A stretch of DNA of 52,395 nt, taken from assembly GCA_934217675.1 (NCBI GenBank), contig CAKQCV010000015.1, positions 1 through 52,395 on the forward strand, written 5' to 3'. The DNA comes from an uncultured Prevotella sp. GTDB taxonomy: Bacteria; Bacteroidota; Bacteroidia; Bacteroidales; Bacteroidaceae. This document shows, piece by piece, positions 19,080 to 27,741 of the stretch. Position numbers and translations under genes: made by a program. A model generated the notes under the pieces. That model was not told the origin of the DNA and made no database searches. It saw only the letters and a program-made list of their open reading frames with translations. The first letter of the stretch is position 1; every line of letters begins with the position of its first letter.

Positions 19080-19700
19080 GATATTACTTATAATTTTTAT
19101 CTTATTGCAAAATAAAATAATCAATTAGATATTCGAAGTTATAAACGACTCAAGTTTCTATATTTAGACTTCAAACCGTTTGAGCATACGTTCTAAATGT
19201 GGCACACTCTTATCCTTTCCTGCCAAAAAGGCATCTATCTCGTGTTAAGCCGTGAGCAAAGCAACGGAGAGCCACCATCTTTTCCTGTCAATGGTCGCCG
19301 AGCATACAGGTGTGGATCTATACCTGTTTGGAGACGGTTTTTACGGAAATCTCATTTTTCGAGTTTGCGCCACTTGCGCCACTTGCGCCATTGCGCCATT
19401 TGCGCCAATATAGCTAAAAATGGGGGTTTTTACTGTATTTACTGTATTTGGCGCAATGGCGCAAGTGGCGCAAGTGGCGCTATTTTGTAAAGATTTTATT
19501 TTATTGTTTATTTGTTTTTCCTATATTAAACCTGGCATTTTGTCACCATTTGAAAGACAGTTTTGTGGTTGTTCTGCAAGTGTATACGAGGCATATTCGG
19601 TTTATTTTGTTTGTAGTCTTCCCCTCCCCCGTCTTCCCTTTAAGCAGTGGCGGGGGGGGAGAAATTACCTAAGTATTAAGAAAAATACTACAACATTAGA
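19080..19700. other. Gene-free region between adhesin and SusF genes
   Basis: No open frame here looks like a gene. Predicted frames of 70-120 codons run through low-complexity repeat sequence (ArgHisLeu or GlyAlaSer runs) and have no recognisable domain. The stretch holds a perfect 32-bp inverted repeat (19367-19480) and a C-run/G-run pair (19621-19660) that could form a hairpin. It may be the remnant of an inserted element, but I see no transposase, integrase or flanking duplication. Confidence 0.6.
19367..19480. repeat. Perfect 32-bp inverted repeat made of GCGCCA units
   Basis: The left arm 19367-19398 and right arm 19449-19480 are exact reverse complements with a 50-nt loop. Each arm is itself a tandem of 8-9-bp units of type GCGCCACTT or GCGCCATT. 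A further unit, TTTGCGCCAA, lies in the loop. There is no T-run after either arm. Confidence 0.9.
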
Positions 19701-19740
19701 AAAAAAAGACTCGACTGTCAAAATCGACAGCCGAGTCTTT
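19698..19740 (-). terminator. Terminator of the susCDEF operon
   Basis: AAAGACTCG-A-CTGTC (19705-19719) pairs with GACAG-C-CGAGTCTTT (19726-19740), with one mismatch. Read leftward it runs into eight T. It lies 64 bp past the SusF stop. Confidence 0.88.
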
Positions 19741-19803
19741 CAATTGATGAATAATTTTCATCGCAAACATATAATTAAAAATATTGCATAATATCTATTA
19801 TTG

Positions 19804-21264
19804 TTAGTTTGCAGCAACAAGCATGAACTTTCCTGTTATATCATTGAAATAGATATCATAAGTTCCTGCAGGGATATTCAAATTGTCAGAACCCGTTTCT
19901 GAAGTATAAATCATACCAGCAAGCGAAGCTGCTTTTCCACCCCAGTTTGTTGAGCTCCAATCATGATTAGAACGGAACTTCATCTCTGTAGCAGAGTTAA
20001 AAGTGTGGTGCACATACCAATTGTGCGGTGCAGTTTGTTCCATATCAACATCACCAGCCCAATTGTTGAATGCTCCAATAATGCTTACCTTTTCATACTG
20101 TGCAGGCTCCTGATTCTCAAGTTTTGTCCACTTGAATGTTTTTGCCGACATATCAATAGTAAGAGTATAATATGCACCCTTTTCTGGACAAACAAAAGCA
20201 CCGGCACCACTGTTGACAAGGTTTCCTTCGGCATCACTGCATCCATCAGCTGCTGTACCCCAAGCAACATCCCAGTTTCCGATATTACTCTTGTTCCAAA
20301 TCTTCAGATTGCCATCACCGGTCCACTGCGTGGTCATTGTAGCAACAGAACCACTTTCGCTGATGAAAGCACACTTTGATGCAGCCTCAGCATTCCATCC
20401 ATATACGCCACCAACCATATAATAATTGTCAACCTTTGTTACTGTATACTTATAGTCAAGCATGTCAATGGAAATTACATAAGTGCCAGCCTCAGCAATT
20501 TTACCAGCCCCAGGATTCTCTGTAACAAGCGCACCTTCAGAATCAGTAGAACCATCTGCTACAACACCGACAACACCTTGTGCCCAAACCGAATTATTAT
20601 CTATATTCTCCTGTGGTATAATCTTCCAGCATTGATTATTATTTTTTGTTGTAACGGTGAATGTAAATACAGGATCCTCATACACATCCTTTTCAGAATG
20701 AGAGAACTTGTATTTTACAAGTTCGGTAGTATTTGTTGTCCAAGAGTTAAAGTCACCGATAAGATAATAATTCTTGGAAATAAACGGAGCCTTCGGAGTA
20801 ACATTAATGTCAATCTCACCAGCATCAACAAACAGCGACTGTCCATTGTCAACAGCGTCAGTATAAACATGCGCTTTGAAAAGGCGTGCCGATGGTCGCT
20901 TGCCAAAAGCTTTGACAACCGCATTTTGTAGAGCAGTACTGTCTACCGTACCGTTTTCAGTTGCATCAAGAGTCTGTGGCAATACATAAGAAGCCGACTC
21001 GTCTGCAGGAGTTATTATCACACGTGTATGTCCCAATGTGGTTCCTTCAGGAAGTGCAGCCGTAGAAAGCGTGAAAGCTTGCACGTTCTCTCCAGGATTT
21101 GCCAAATCAATAGAACCAATGGCTGTTGCCCTAAATCCAGGGATAGTAATAGCCTCCTCCTGATCGTTATGCTGTGGAGCCGACCAGTCATCATAATCAC
21201 CGCTACAGCTTGCAAAGCATAATCCAGCAAATGCAGCTATACTATATAATAATGATTTTTTCAT
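19804..21264 (-). CDS. susF: SusF-like outer-membrane starch-binding lipoprotein
   Basis: The protein binds starch at the cell surface without cutting it. The 486 residues match the usual SusF length. The signal ends in a lipobox, CFASC, with a following acidic stretch (SGDYDDW) typical of surface-exported lipoproteins. After an N-terminal domain come three CBM-like repeats, each starting with YYLIGDFNSW, YYMVGGVYGWN or VSIIGAFNNW and ending in a strand that precedes the next. Three binding modules favour SusF over SusE, which has two. It is last in susCDEF, 77 bp after susE, with a hairpin between them and a terminator after it. Confidence 0.9.
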   Translation of the reverse strand: MKKSLLYSIAAFAGLCFASCSGDYDDWSAPQHNDQEEAITIPGFRATAIGSIDLANPGENVQAFTLSTAALPEGTTLGHTRVIITPADESASYVLPQTLDATENGTVDSTALQNAVVKAFGKRPSARLFKAHVYTDAVDNGQSLFVDAGEIDINVTPKAPFISKNYYLIGDFNSWTTNTTELVKYKFSHSEKDVYEDPVFTFTVTTKNNNQCWKIIPQENIDNNSVWAQGVVGVVADGSTDSEGALVTENPGAGKIAEAGTYVISIDMLDYKYTVTKVDNYYMVGGVYGWNAEAASKCAFISESGSVATMTTQWTGDGNLKIWNKSNIGNWDVAWGTAADGCSDAEGNLVNSGAGAFVCPEKGAYYTLTIDMSAKTFKWTKLENQEPAQYEKVSIIGAFNNWAGDVDMEQTAPHNWYVHHTFNSATEMKFRSNHDWSSTNWGGKAASLAGMIYTSETGSDNLNIPAGTYDIYFNDITGKFMLVAAN

Positions 21265-21296
21265 TGTTGTTCTCTTTAAATTTGCAAGTAATGGAC

Positions 21297-21319
21297 GAGA
21301 CCCGTTCTTAACGAGTCTC
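21297..21319. other. Intercistronic hairpin between susE and susF
   Basis: GAGACCCGTT (21297-21306) pairs with AACGAGTCTC (21310-21319), with one G-T pair and a 3-nt loop. No T-run follows. It could stabilise or process the mRNA, or be a copy of a GTAGAGAC-type palindromic repeat common in Bacteroidetes. Confidence 0.65.
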
Positions 21320-21341
21320 TACCCATACTTTTATTTATATA

Positions 21342-22538
21342 TTACTTAACCTCAGCTGTATTTTTATCGAAGTTTACATATAGCTTCTGTCCTGGACTAC
21401 AGCTTACAGAGTATTCTGCGCCAACATTGGTTTTCCAGTCGTCAACAATATTCTTGTCACGATAGTAAACGTTACCATTGAGAACAGTAAACTCTGTGCG
21501 CCACCATTCACTTTCAAGTCCAGGGATACGGATAAATGCACGAAGCTCTCCAGCTGCAGCAAATGCAGGTGAAACCCAATCGCTGTTTTGGTCTGCAGGA
21601 GCGGTAAGTGCCCAAGCTGAACTTGCAGCGTCCCATGTTCCAGCAGCATTACCTATAATGTAAGCTTCGCCAGGATATATATGCAAAGTATAACTGATAC
21701 TCTTCTTATCGGCACTCATGATGCCCTCAAAGTGGAGAGTGTACCAACCAGCATTTGCAACGACAATATTGTCATCTTCGTTATTAGAAACTCCGGCACC
21801 AGCCTTGTCATCAATTGCAATACGTGTAAAGCCACGCCAATCGCCCTCGGCTGTTCCCCATTTGAAGGCACCGCCTGCAGGAACATAAACCATGGTGTAA
21901 TAGTTGCCAGGCATGCCATAGAAAGCAGGAACTTGCTTCCAACTGCTCCATGCATTTTGGATAGAACTGCCAACGACATACAGATTTGCTGGATATTCCA
22001 CATCTGGAGCTTTATATTCAGCGCGTACAGAAGGAAGAGTAATAACATTAGAGAATGTCTCTCCAAGATTTTCAATCATCGACCCATCTATTATAGCACG
22101 CAACCTTATATACACAGGCATTGTTGAAGGTATGTCGGCATCAGGGTTTGCCTCCTGATACAAGTCAACCAAAGCATTATTCAATTCTATGGCATTTGCC
22201 ATGAACTTTGCTTTTGTTGAAGAAGTAGAAAGTTCTGTATACTTTGCATCTTTATTGCCCTCGGCAAATGTAGGGTCAATAGAGACCTGTACGAAATAAC
22301 GAACCACGTATGGCACTCCATCACCATAGTTAGGCTGAGTACAAGAGAGCTGCACTCCGTCAGACATTGCAAGATCATAGGTATTGTTTTCTGCATACGC
22401 CGGAACATTGAGAACAAAACCCTCTGCGACATGACTTAAATCTAATGTCGGGTTACTGTCGTCGTCTTTATCACATGAAGCGAACAAGAAAGGCAAGACG
22501 AACAACGTAAGCATCATTATATTTTTTATATATTTCAT
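21342..22538 (-). CDS. susE: SusE-like outer-membrane starch-binding lipoprotein
   Basis: The protein binds starch at the surface beside SusD and SusF. The 398 residues fit SusE length. The signal ends in the lipobox FASC, followed by an acidic stretch (DKDDDSNP). The N-terminal Ig-like SusE domain (about 35-170: DLSHVAEGFVLNVPAYAENN) is followed by two CBM-like modules starting NLYVVGSSIQNAWSSW and AYIIGNAAGTWDAA. Two modules identify SusE. It begins 23 bp after susD. Confidence 0.9.
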   Translation of the reverse strand: MKYIKNIMMLTLFVLPFLFASCDKDDDSNPTLDLSHVAEGFVLNVPAYAENNTYDLAMSDGVQLSCTQPNYGDGVPYVVRYFVQVSIDPTFAEGNKDAKYTELSTSSTKAKFMANAIELNNALVDLYQEANPDADIPSTMPVYIRLRAIIDGSMIENLGETFSNVITLPSVRAEYKAPDVEYPANLYVVGSSIQNAWSSWKQVPAFYGMPGNYYTMVYVPAGGAFKWGTAEGDWRGFTRIAIDDKAGAGVSNNEDDNIVVANAGWYTLHFEGIMSADKKSISYTLHIYPGEAYIIGNAAGTWDAASSAWALTAPADQNSDWVSPAFAAAGELRAFIRIPGLESEWWRTEFTVLNGNVYYRDKNIVDDWKTNVGAEYSVSCSPGQKLYVNFDKNTAEVK

Positions 22539-22561
22539 GATACAAATTCTTTTATATTAAA

Positions 22562-24274
22562 CTATTTATAACCATCATTTTGGTGCAAGTTCTTATTTCC
22601 GGCAATTTCATTAGCCGGTATAGGATATACATTATAATGAGAATCCACACCTGCGCCATTTGGCTGACCACCTTTGAAGCTCCACAGATACTGACTGCTT
22701 GTATATAGTCCAAAACGGACCAAATCGCTACGGCGACGACCTTCAAAATAAAACTCACGGCACCACTCATCGAGTATTGTGTTCAAGTCAACAGACTTTG
22801 CTATATTTTTCCGATGGGCACGTGTCTGCAATTCTTGTATATCTTTCAATGCACCCTCCTTGTCGCCAAGACGATAAAGAGCCTCTGCACGAGTCAGATA
22901 AATCTCTCCCAATCTGAACAGAGGTATGTCTGTATCACAGAAGTTATTGTCATGCACAGCACCACCGTCAGTACGCACATTAGACCATTTTACGATAGAC
23001 AATCCATCAAAGAAGTTCTTAATCTGCTTGTCTGGCTCCAAGCGGCGCACACCGCCACCAAATCCGGCATAAAGCAAAGCACGGTCGTCACCAGCTTTAT
23101 CAATAATAGAGGCAGTACTTCCACCCAGTGCATTATCTATAGCCACAACATCAGCCTCAGTCAAATCCGACACGTCAATATTATTATCTTCGATATACTT
23201 GTCATAGGCTTCCTTGCAAGACTTATAGTCAGCATTGGCAACATCAAGCGACGGCAAGAACTTTTCGACAAGGTTCTTACGAGCGAAGATACACTGCCAA
23301 GGATTATTCTGATAGTAATATGGCATATTACCGCAACGCGCTCCATTGATAAGCATTGTCGAGCCACCATGGTTACGTGTTTTTTCTCCATCTTGACGGA
23401 TTGGCAATATTATCTCCTTCATAGCCTCAGGATTTTCATCATTGTCTGCCATAAACAGTTGCTGATATCCAGTGTATCCATTCTTTGTCTCCTTGCACAA
23501 TCCATACACATTTGCGGCAAATATTTTATTGCAATATTCCTTTGCCTTTTCATAATCCTTTATCTGCCCATCTGTATAGACCTCTGAATTCAACGCAAGG
23601 CGAGCATGAAGAGCATAAGCTGCGCCACGGTCAGCTCTACCAAAATCCTTACTGTTACAATATGTTCCAACTTCTTTCATCATTGGCTCAATAGCAGTAA
23701 GCTCTTCATCAATCCACTTGTAAAGGTCTGCTCCAACTTTCTCGCCAGGCAACTCTCCGTTAAAATCAAGTTTGAATGGTGCTCTATGGAACAAATCAAG
23801 GAATTCATAATAGTTGAGTGCACGCAAGAAGCGAATCTCTGCAATCTGGTCGTCCGACAGTTTTCCTTGTTGCTCGCTAATAAACTGGTTATGGAGAGTT
23901 ATATCATAAGCAAGACGTTGGTAACACCAATTCACACGCGTTGAAGCTGAAGTCCAAGCCATATTTGTTATTGGAGCCATATCTTCATTGTCTTGCCATG
24001 CCCACAGTATTTCATCAGAGTTAAGTTCCTGAAGATTGAATACAGTACGGTAGAATCCGCTTTCTCCCTCATTGCCACTAATATCACCGTTGCCGTCAGG
24101 ACCTTTCTGTCCTGTAAGTCCCAACGTTCCGTATTGCTTTGCCAGGAGTCCCTCCACATTATATGTTGCAGATGTCTGAGGGTCGATTGGGGATATATTT
24201 AAATCGTCGGCACATGACATTGCCCCTAATGACAAAAAAGCCAAAGCCGCACTTTTTATAATTATATGTTTCAT
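22562..24274 (-). CDS. susD: SusD-family starch-binding outer-membrane lipoprotein
   Basis: SusD caps the SusC transporter and binds the helical form of starch. The 570-residue protein has a lipobox (AMSC), the N-terminal TPR-rich SusD fold (YQRLAYDITLHNQFISEQQG, then IRFLRALNYYEFLDLF), and the C-terminal motif (FFEGRRRSDLVRFG) present in almost all SusD homologues. It lies 41 bp after susC and before susE. The length exceeds that of the classical Bacteroides SusD by about 20 residues. Confidence 0.95.
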   Translation of the reverse strand: MKHIIIKSAALAFLSLGAMSCADDLNISPIDPQTSATYNVEGLLAKQYGTLGLTGQKGPDGNGDISGNEGESGFYRTVFNLQELNSDEILWAWQDNEDMAPITNMAWTSASTRVNWCYQRLAYDITLHNQFISEQQGKLSDDQIAEIRFLRALNYYEFLDLFHRAPFKLDFNGELPGEKVGADLYKWIDEELTAIEPMMKEVGTYCNSKDFGRADRGAAYALHARLALNSEVYTDGQIKDYEKAKEYCNKIFAANVYGLCKETKNGYTGYQQLFMADNDENPEAMKEIILPIRQDGEKTRNHGGSTMLINGARCGNMPYYYQNNPWQCIFARKNLVEKFLPSLDVANADYKSCKEAYDKYIEDNNIDVSDLTEADVVAIDNALGGSTASIIDKAGDDRALLYAGFGGGVRRLEPDKQIKNFFDGLSIVKWSNVRTDGGAVHDNNFCDTDIPLFRLGEIYLTRAEALYRLGDKEGALKDIQELQTRAHRKNIAKSVDLNTILDEWCREFYFEGRRRSDLVRFGLYTSSQYLWSFKGGQPNGAGVDSHYNVYPIPANEIAGNKNLHQNDGYK

Positions 24275-24315
24275 AATTGTAATATCTTATATTTTTGCTA
24301 TATCCGAGAAATTTA

Positions 24316-27300
24316 TCAGAAGTTGAAGTTCACACCAAGCTGGAAGCTTATTGGGCGTGGATATGGATCCTTGTCAACTCCGTTAGCCACCTCCGGGTCA
24401 AGTCCTTTATACTTTGTTATTATGAATGGGTTCTGCACAGTGAAATACACGCGTCCTGAGAAATAATCCTGTCCGGCATACTTCATCAGAGCCGGGAAAG
24501 AATAACCCAATGTGATATTTGAACACTTCAGATAAGAAGCATTGCGGATAAAGTAATCGCTGACACTGTTCAGGGATGATGTCTGTCCTGTAAAGCCAAG
24601 AGCCACAGCCTCAGGTGTTGTGTTCTCGAATGCGCCATGGTTATACAATCCCGATGCAGAAACTTTAGCCTTGTTTGCAAGATTGTAATAATATACGTAA
24701 TTACCAAGCGAAGCTCTGAGCGAGAAGCTCAAATCCCAATTCTTGTACAAGAACTTTGACGTGAGTCCCATAATAACATCAGGAGCCGGACTCTTATAGT
24801 AATAGCGGTCACCATCATCAATTGTTCCATTGCCATCACGGTCTACATATACACCTTCTATTGGCTTTCCGTTTTCATCATAAACCTGCTGATAAACAAA
24901 GAACGAATTGATAGGATAACCAACCTTATTACGCTGCAACTTAACATCCGTACCGCGTGCTGCAGATGTAGAGCTTACCCAAACCCAATCCTGGTCGCCA
25001 GCATTCAAGGATGTAATCTTGTTTTTGTTCCAACCCACATTATATGTTACATCCCAGGTAAAGTCTTTTGTTACAACAGGCTTTACATCAAACGAGAATT
25101 CAAGTCCATAGTTGCGCAGCGAACCGATATTCTGCAACAGGATATCGCCAAGCGTAACACCAGCATTTGTAGAAACCTCAGCCAAAAGGTCTTTTGTGTT
25201 ACGAATATATCCATCTGCACTAAATGTGAAACGGTTGTTCAAAGCTGCAAAGTCAATACCGATATTATATGTTTCGGTTTTCTCCCATGTAAGTGTACCA
25301 TTATATTTGTTAGGGCGCATAGTATAATAATAAGTATCGCCGAAAGCATACTGAGAGAATTGGTCGCCACGCACATAAAGCGGCAGATAATAGAAATCGT
25401 TAATGCCGTTCTGCTGACCGGTCTTACCCCAATCAAGACGCAACTTTAAATCGTCAATCCACTTAACATTCTTCAAGAACGACTCATTATTGATTTTCCA
25501 TGCAAGAGCAGCAGACGGGAAATATCCCCATTTATGCCCTTCCTTAAAACGCGATGAACCATCGGCACGGAATGTGGCAGTAAGCAAATAACGGTCGGCA
25601 TAGTTGTAGTTAAGACGCCCGAAATATGAAACCAAAGAGTTGTGGGTAGCCCATTCTCTCAAGCTTCTGAAGTCTTCATTATAGGCCTCGCCTGTCAATG
25701 GATTTGTTCCCTTACCGTATGTACCAGTTCCTGTGCGGTGGTAGTGAGACTGCTCTGCACCTCCCATGAAGTCTACATCATGTTTTCCAAAAGAATGCAT
25801 ATACTGCGCATAAATGTTGCCCACAATATTATACTTGTAATATGCCATTGTTTCCTCACGTCCATAATAGTTGTTGCTGTATGAAGTACGGGCAATAGAA
25901 GTGTTCTGCTCCGTTTCCGTATATTGTGCTCCTATACTTCCATGTATATGCAAGTCTTCAAAGCCATGCACCTTATAGTCAACCTCTACATTACCGCTAT
26001 AGTCGTGAGAGTTTGCCAAACAGTGTTTGTTGTTAAGCATGGCAACAGGGTTCTGAGGAGTTTGACTATACGATGTCTTAGTCCAATTAGGGTCATTGAA
26101 TGATGCACTCTGCAAGGTTTGATAATAACCGCCTACCACACTATACTCCGGATCATCAACACGCACCGGACGGGTTGGATCCATAGCAATAGCAGCTCCT
26201 ATAGCACCACTGTCGGCATAACGGTCTTTCTCATACATATACTTTGCAGTGACATTGAAATTCAGATGCTTGTTCAGCAATGACGGTGCTAAATTTACAC
26301 TTGCATTGAAACGGCGCATCCAGCTTGTGCTCAAGATACCATTACCTATATTATAGCCTGCGCTCACGCGGTAAGGCATGTTCTTCAATCCGCCTTGCAT
26401 ACTCAAGCTGTGACTTGTAGATACAGTGGTACGAAGAATCTCATCTTGCCAATTTGTGTCAGCATCTCCAAGCAAATCTGTATCAATGCCGTATGAGCCA
26501 ATAAGCTTTTTATACTCAGTTGCATTGAGCACATCATATTTCTTGTATGGGGTGGATATTGTCATATCGCCATTATACGAGAATGTAGGTTTCTGTCCGT
26601 TGCGTCCCTTCTTTGTTGTTATGATAATCACACCGTTGCTTGCACGCGAACCATAGATGGCTGTTGCCGATGCACTTTTCAACACAGTGAACGACTCTAT
26701 ATCATTTGGGTTTATATTTGCCAAAATGTTACTCATACCTGTAGCCGTGTTATTGTCAATAACAAGACCATCGATAACATACAGAGGGTCATTGCTTGCC
26801 GACAGCGATGCGCCACCACGAATACGTATCTGTGCTCCAGCTCCTGGCGATCCGCCATCTGTCTGCACATCAACTCCAGCAATTTTACCTACAAGCATAT
26901 CTGACGCATTGTTGGTAACACCCTTCGACATATCGTCTGGTTTCATAGCAGTAACCGAACCTGTAAGGTCATTTTTCTTAGCACGACCGTAACCAATTAC
27001 AACAACCTCATTCAGTTTGTTGTCGGCTTCTTCCTTGAGAATGATGTTGATGTTTTGTCCAGCTCCAACAACAGCTGTTTCATAACCAATGTATGAGATT
27101 TTGATTTTAGATTTTGCATCGGCACTGATAGAGAAGTTTCCATCAAAGTCAGTCACGGTTCCACCCTGTGCGCCTTCAACTCGCACTGTGGCACCAATAA
27201 CAGGCTCGCCGGTTGAATCCTTTACATGCCCCTTCACGATGACTTGTTGTCCGAAGGCACTTGTCGTCAAAAGCAATCCGCCTGTCAAGGCAGCCGTCTT

Positions 27301-27333
27301 TAAGACGCTACTGATTTTAACCTGCTTCATCAT
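24316..27333 (-). CDS. susC: SusC-family TonB-dependent outer-membrane transporter
   Basis: This beta-barrel imports maltooligosaccharides into the periplasm with TonB energy. The 1005 residues match starch SusC length. The order is a signal peptide (to about residue 29), a carboxypeptidase-D-like domain (VIVKGHVKDSTGEPVIGATV, about 31-100), a TonB box region, a plug (LVGKIAGVDVQTDGGSPGAGAQIRIRG, starting about 140), then the barrel ending in FQLGVNFNF with a terminal Phe. It heads susCDEF and diverges from lacI across a 400-bp control region. Confidence 0.95.
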   Translation of the reverse strand: MMKQVKISSVLKTAALTGGLLLTTSAFGQQVIVKGHVKDSTGEPVIGATVRVEGAQGGTVTDFDGNFSISADAKSKIKISYIGYETAVVGAGQNINIILKEEADNKLNEVVVIGYGRAKKNDLTGSVTAMKPDDMSKGVTNNASDMLVGKIAGVDVQTDGGSPGAGAQIRIRGGASLSASNDPLYVIDGLVIDNNTATGMSNILANINPNDIESFTVLKSASATAIYGSRASNGVIIITTKKGRNGQKPTFSYNGDMTISTPYKKYDVLNATEYKKLIGSYGIDTDLLGDADTNWQDEILRTTVSTSHSLSMQGGLKNMPYRVSAGYNIGNGILSTSWMRRFNASVNLAPSLLNKHLNFNVTAKYMYEKDRYADSGAIGAAIAMDPTRPVRVDDPEYSVVGGYYQTLQSASFNDPNWTKTSYSQTPQNPVAMLNNKHCLANSHDYSGNVEVDYKVHGFEDLHIHGSIGAQYTETEQNTSIARTSYSNNYYGREETMAYYKYNIVGNIYAQYMHSFGKHDVDFMGGAEQSHYHRTGTGTYGKGTNPLTGEAYNEDFRSLREWATHNSLVSYFGRLNYNYADRYLLTATFRADGSSRFKEGHKWGYFPSAALAWKINNESFLKNVKWIDDLKLRLDWGKTGQQNGINDFYYLPLYVRGDQFSQYAFGDTYYYTMRPNKYNGTLTWEKTETYNIGIDFAALNNRFTFSADGYIRNTKDLLAEVSTNAGVTLGDILLQNIGSLRNYGLEFSFDVKPVVTKDFTWDVTYNVGWNKNKITSLNAGDQDWVWVSSTSAARGTDVKLQRNKVGYPINSFFVYQQVYDENGKPIEGVYVDRDGNGTIDDGDRYYYKSPAPDVIMGLTSKFLYKNWDLSFSLRASLGNYVYYYNLANKAKVSASGLYNHGAFENTTPEAVALGFTGQTSSLNSVSDYFIRNASYLKCSNITLGYSFPALMKYAGQDYFSGRVYFTVQNPFIITKYKGLDPEVANGVDKDPYPRPISFQLGVNFNF

Positions 27334-27451
27334 TAGTAATTAATTTTTATGTTATTAAATTATATATTATTTCTTATTTTGCACAATTCTACCAACTGCA
27401 AGAATTTGGCATTTTCAATTTCTATCTGTAGGAATCGTTTGATATCGGCTG

Positions 27452-27459
27452 CAAATGTA
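27452..27459 (-). promoter_or_regulatory. -7 box of the susC promoter
   Basis: TACATTTG on the minus strand fits TAnnTTTG, 119 bp before the susC start. No TTTG or TTG lies 19-21 nt upstream, consistent with an activator-dependent promoter. Confidence 0.6.
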
Positions 27460-27514
27460 ATCCATATTATGATACATTAATACTCATTTCAACATAAAAA
27501 TATATATTTACAAG

Positions 27515-27528
27515 TGCAATCGTTTGCA
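27515..27528. promoter_or_regulatory. LacI-type operator, susC-proximal
   Basis: TGCAATCGTTTGCA is a 14-bp near-palindrome with the central CG typical of LacI-family sites, and differs from the second site by one base. Its centre is 66 bp from the centre of the susC -7 box. Confidence 0.65.
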
Positions 27529-27640
27529 TTAATAAAATCATTTATCTTGTTTTAATTTTCACTTATATACATTATATATATGTGGCAAGATAAAGAAGAA
27601 AAACGGAAACGCTACTGACATTCTGGTAAACCAGTAAAAA

Positions 27641-27654
27641 TGCAAACGTTTGCA
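27641..27654. promoter_or_regulatory. LacI-type operator, lacI-proximal
   Basis: TGCAAACGTTTGCA is a perfect 14-bp palindrome with a central CG. Its centre is 65 bp from the centre of the lacI -7 box. It is a likely site for the regulator encoded next to it. Confidence 0.75.
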
Positions 27655-27708
27655 AAACCTAAATCAAAATAGAAAGGTGGTGATGTAACAACATTAAAAA
27701 GTTTGCTT

Positions 27709-27716
27709 TATCTTTG
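27709..27716 (+). promoter_or_regulatory. -7 box of the lacI operon promoter
   Basis: TATCTTTG fits TAnnTTTG, 26 bp before the chosen ATG. No -33 match lies at the expected distance. Its position excludes the TTG start at 27703 that the frame would otherwise allow. Confidence 0.6.
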
Positions 27717-27741
27717 CACGCAGATAATTCTATACAAACCT

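Larger units (their letters stand above)
27334..27741. promoter_or_regulatory. Divergent susC / lacI control region
   Basis: This 408-bp region has no gene. It holds a -7 box for susC (27452-27459), two LacI-type operator palindromes (27515-27528 and 27641-27654), a third short palindrome CTGGTAAACCAG (27623-27634), and a -7 box for lacI (27709-27716). The geometry is nearly mirror-symmetric. Confidence 0.75.

Noticed and set aside
19367..19480. Possible CRISPR-like array of short GCGCCA repeats
   Set aside because: Units are 8-9 bp with no spacers of regular length, they are arranged as an inverted repeat, and no cas gene is present.
19197..19791. Overlapping plus-strand frames of 97, 123 and 74 codons
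   Set aside because: They run through the GCGCCA inverted repeat, have repetitive low-complexity translations, no signal or domain, and overlap each other.
22814..23587. 257-codon plus-strand frame inside susD
   Set aside because: It lies fully opposite a well-supported gene and its translation has no recognisable domain and unusual composition.
27623..27634. CTGGTAAACCAG as a third LacI operator
   Set aside because: It lacks the central CG and the TGCAA half-site shared by the two better palindromes. It was left as an unassigned palindrome.
27703..27741. TTG start for the LacI regulator
   Set aside because: The -7 box at 27709-27716 lies inside this extension, and family alignment starts near 27742-27766.
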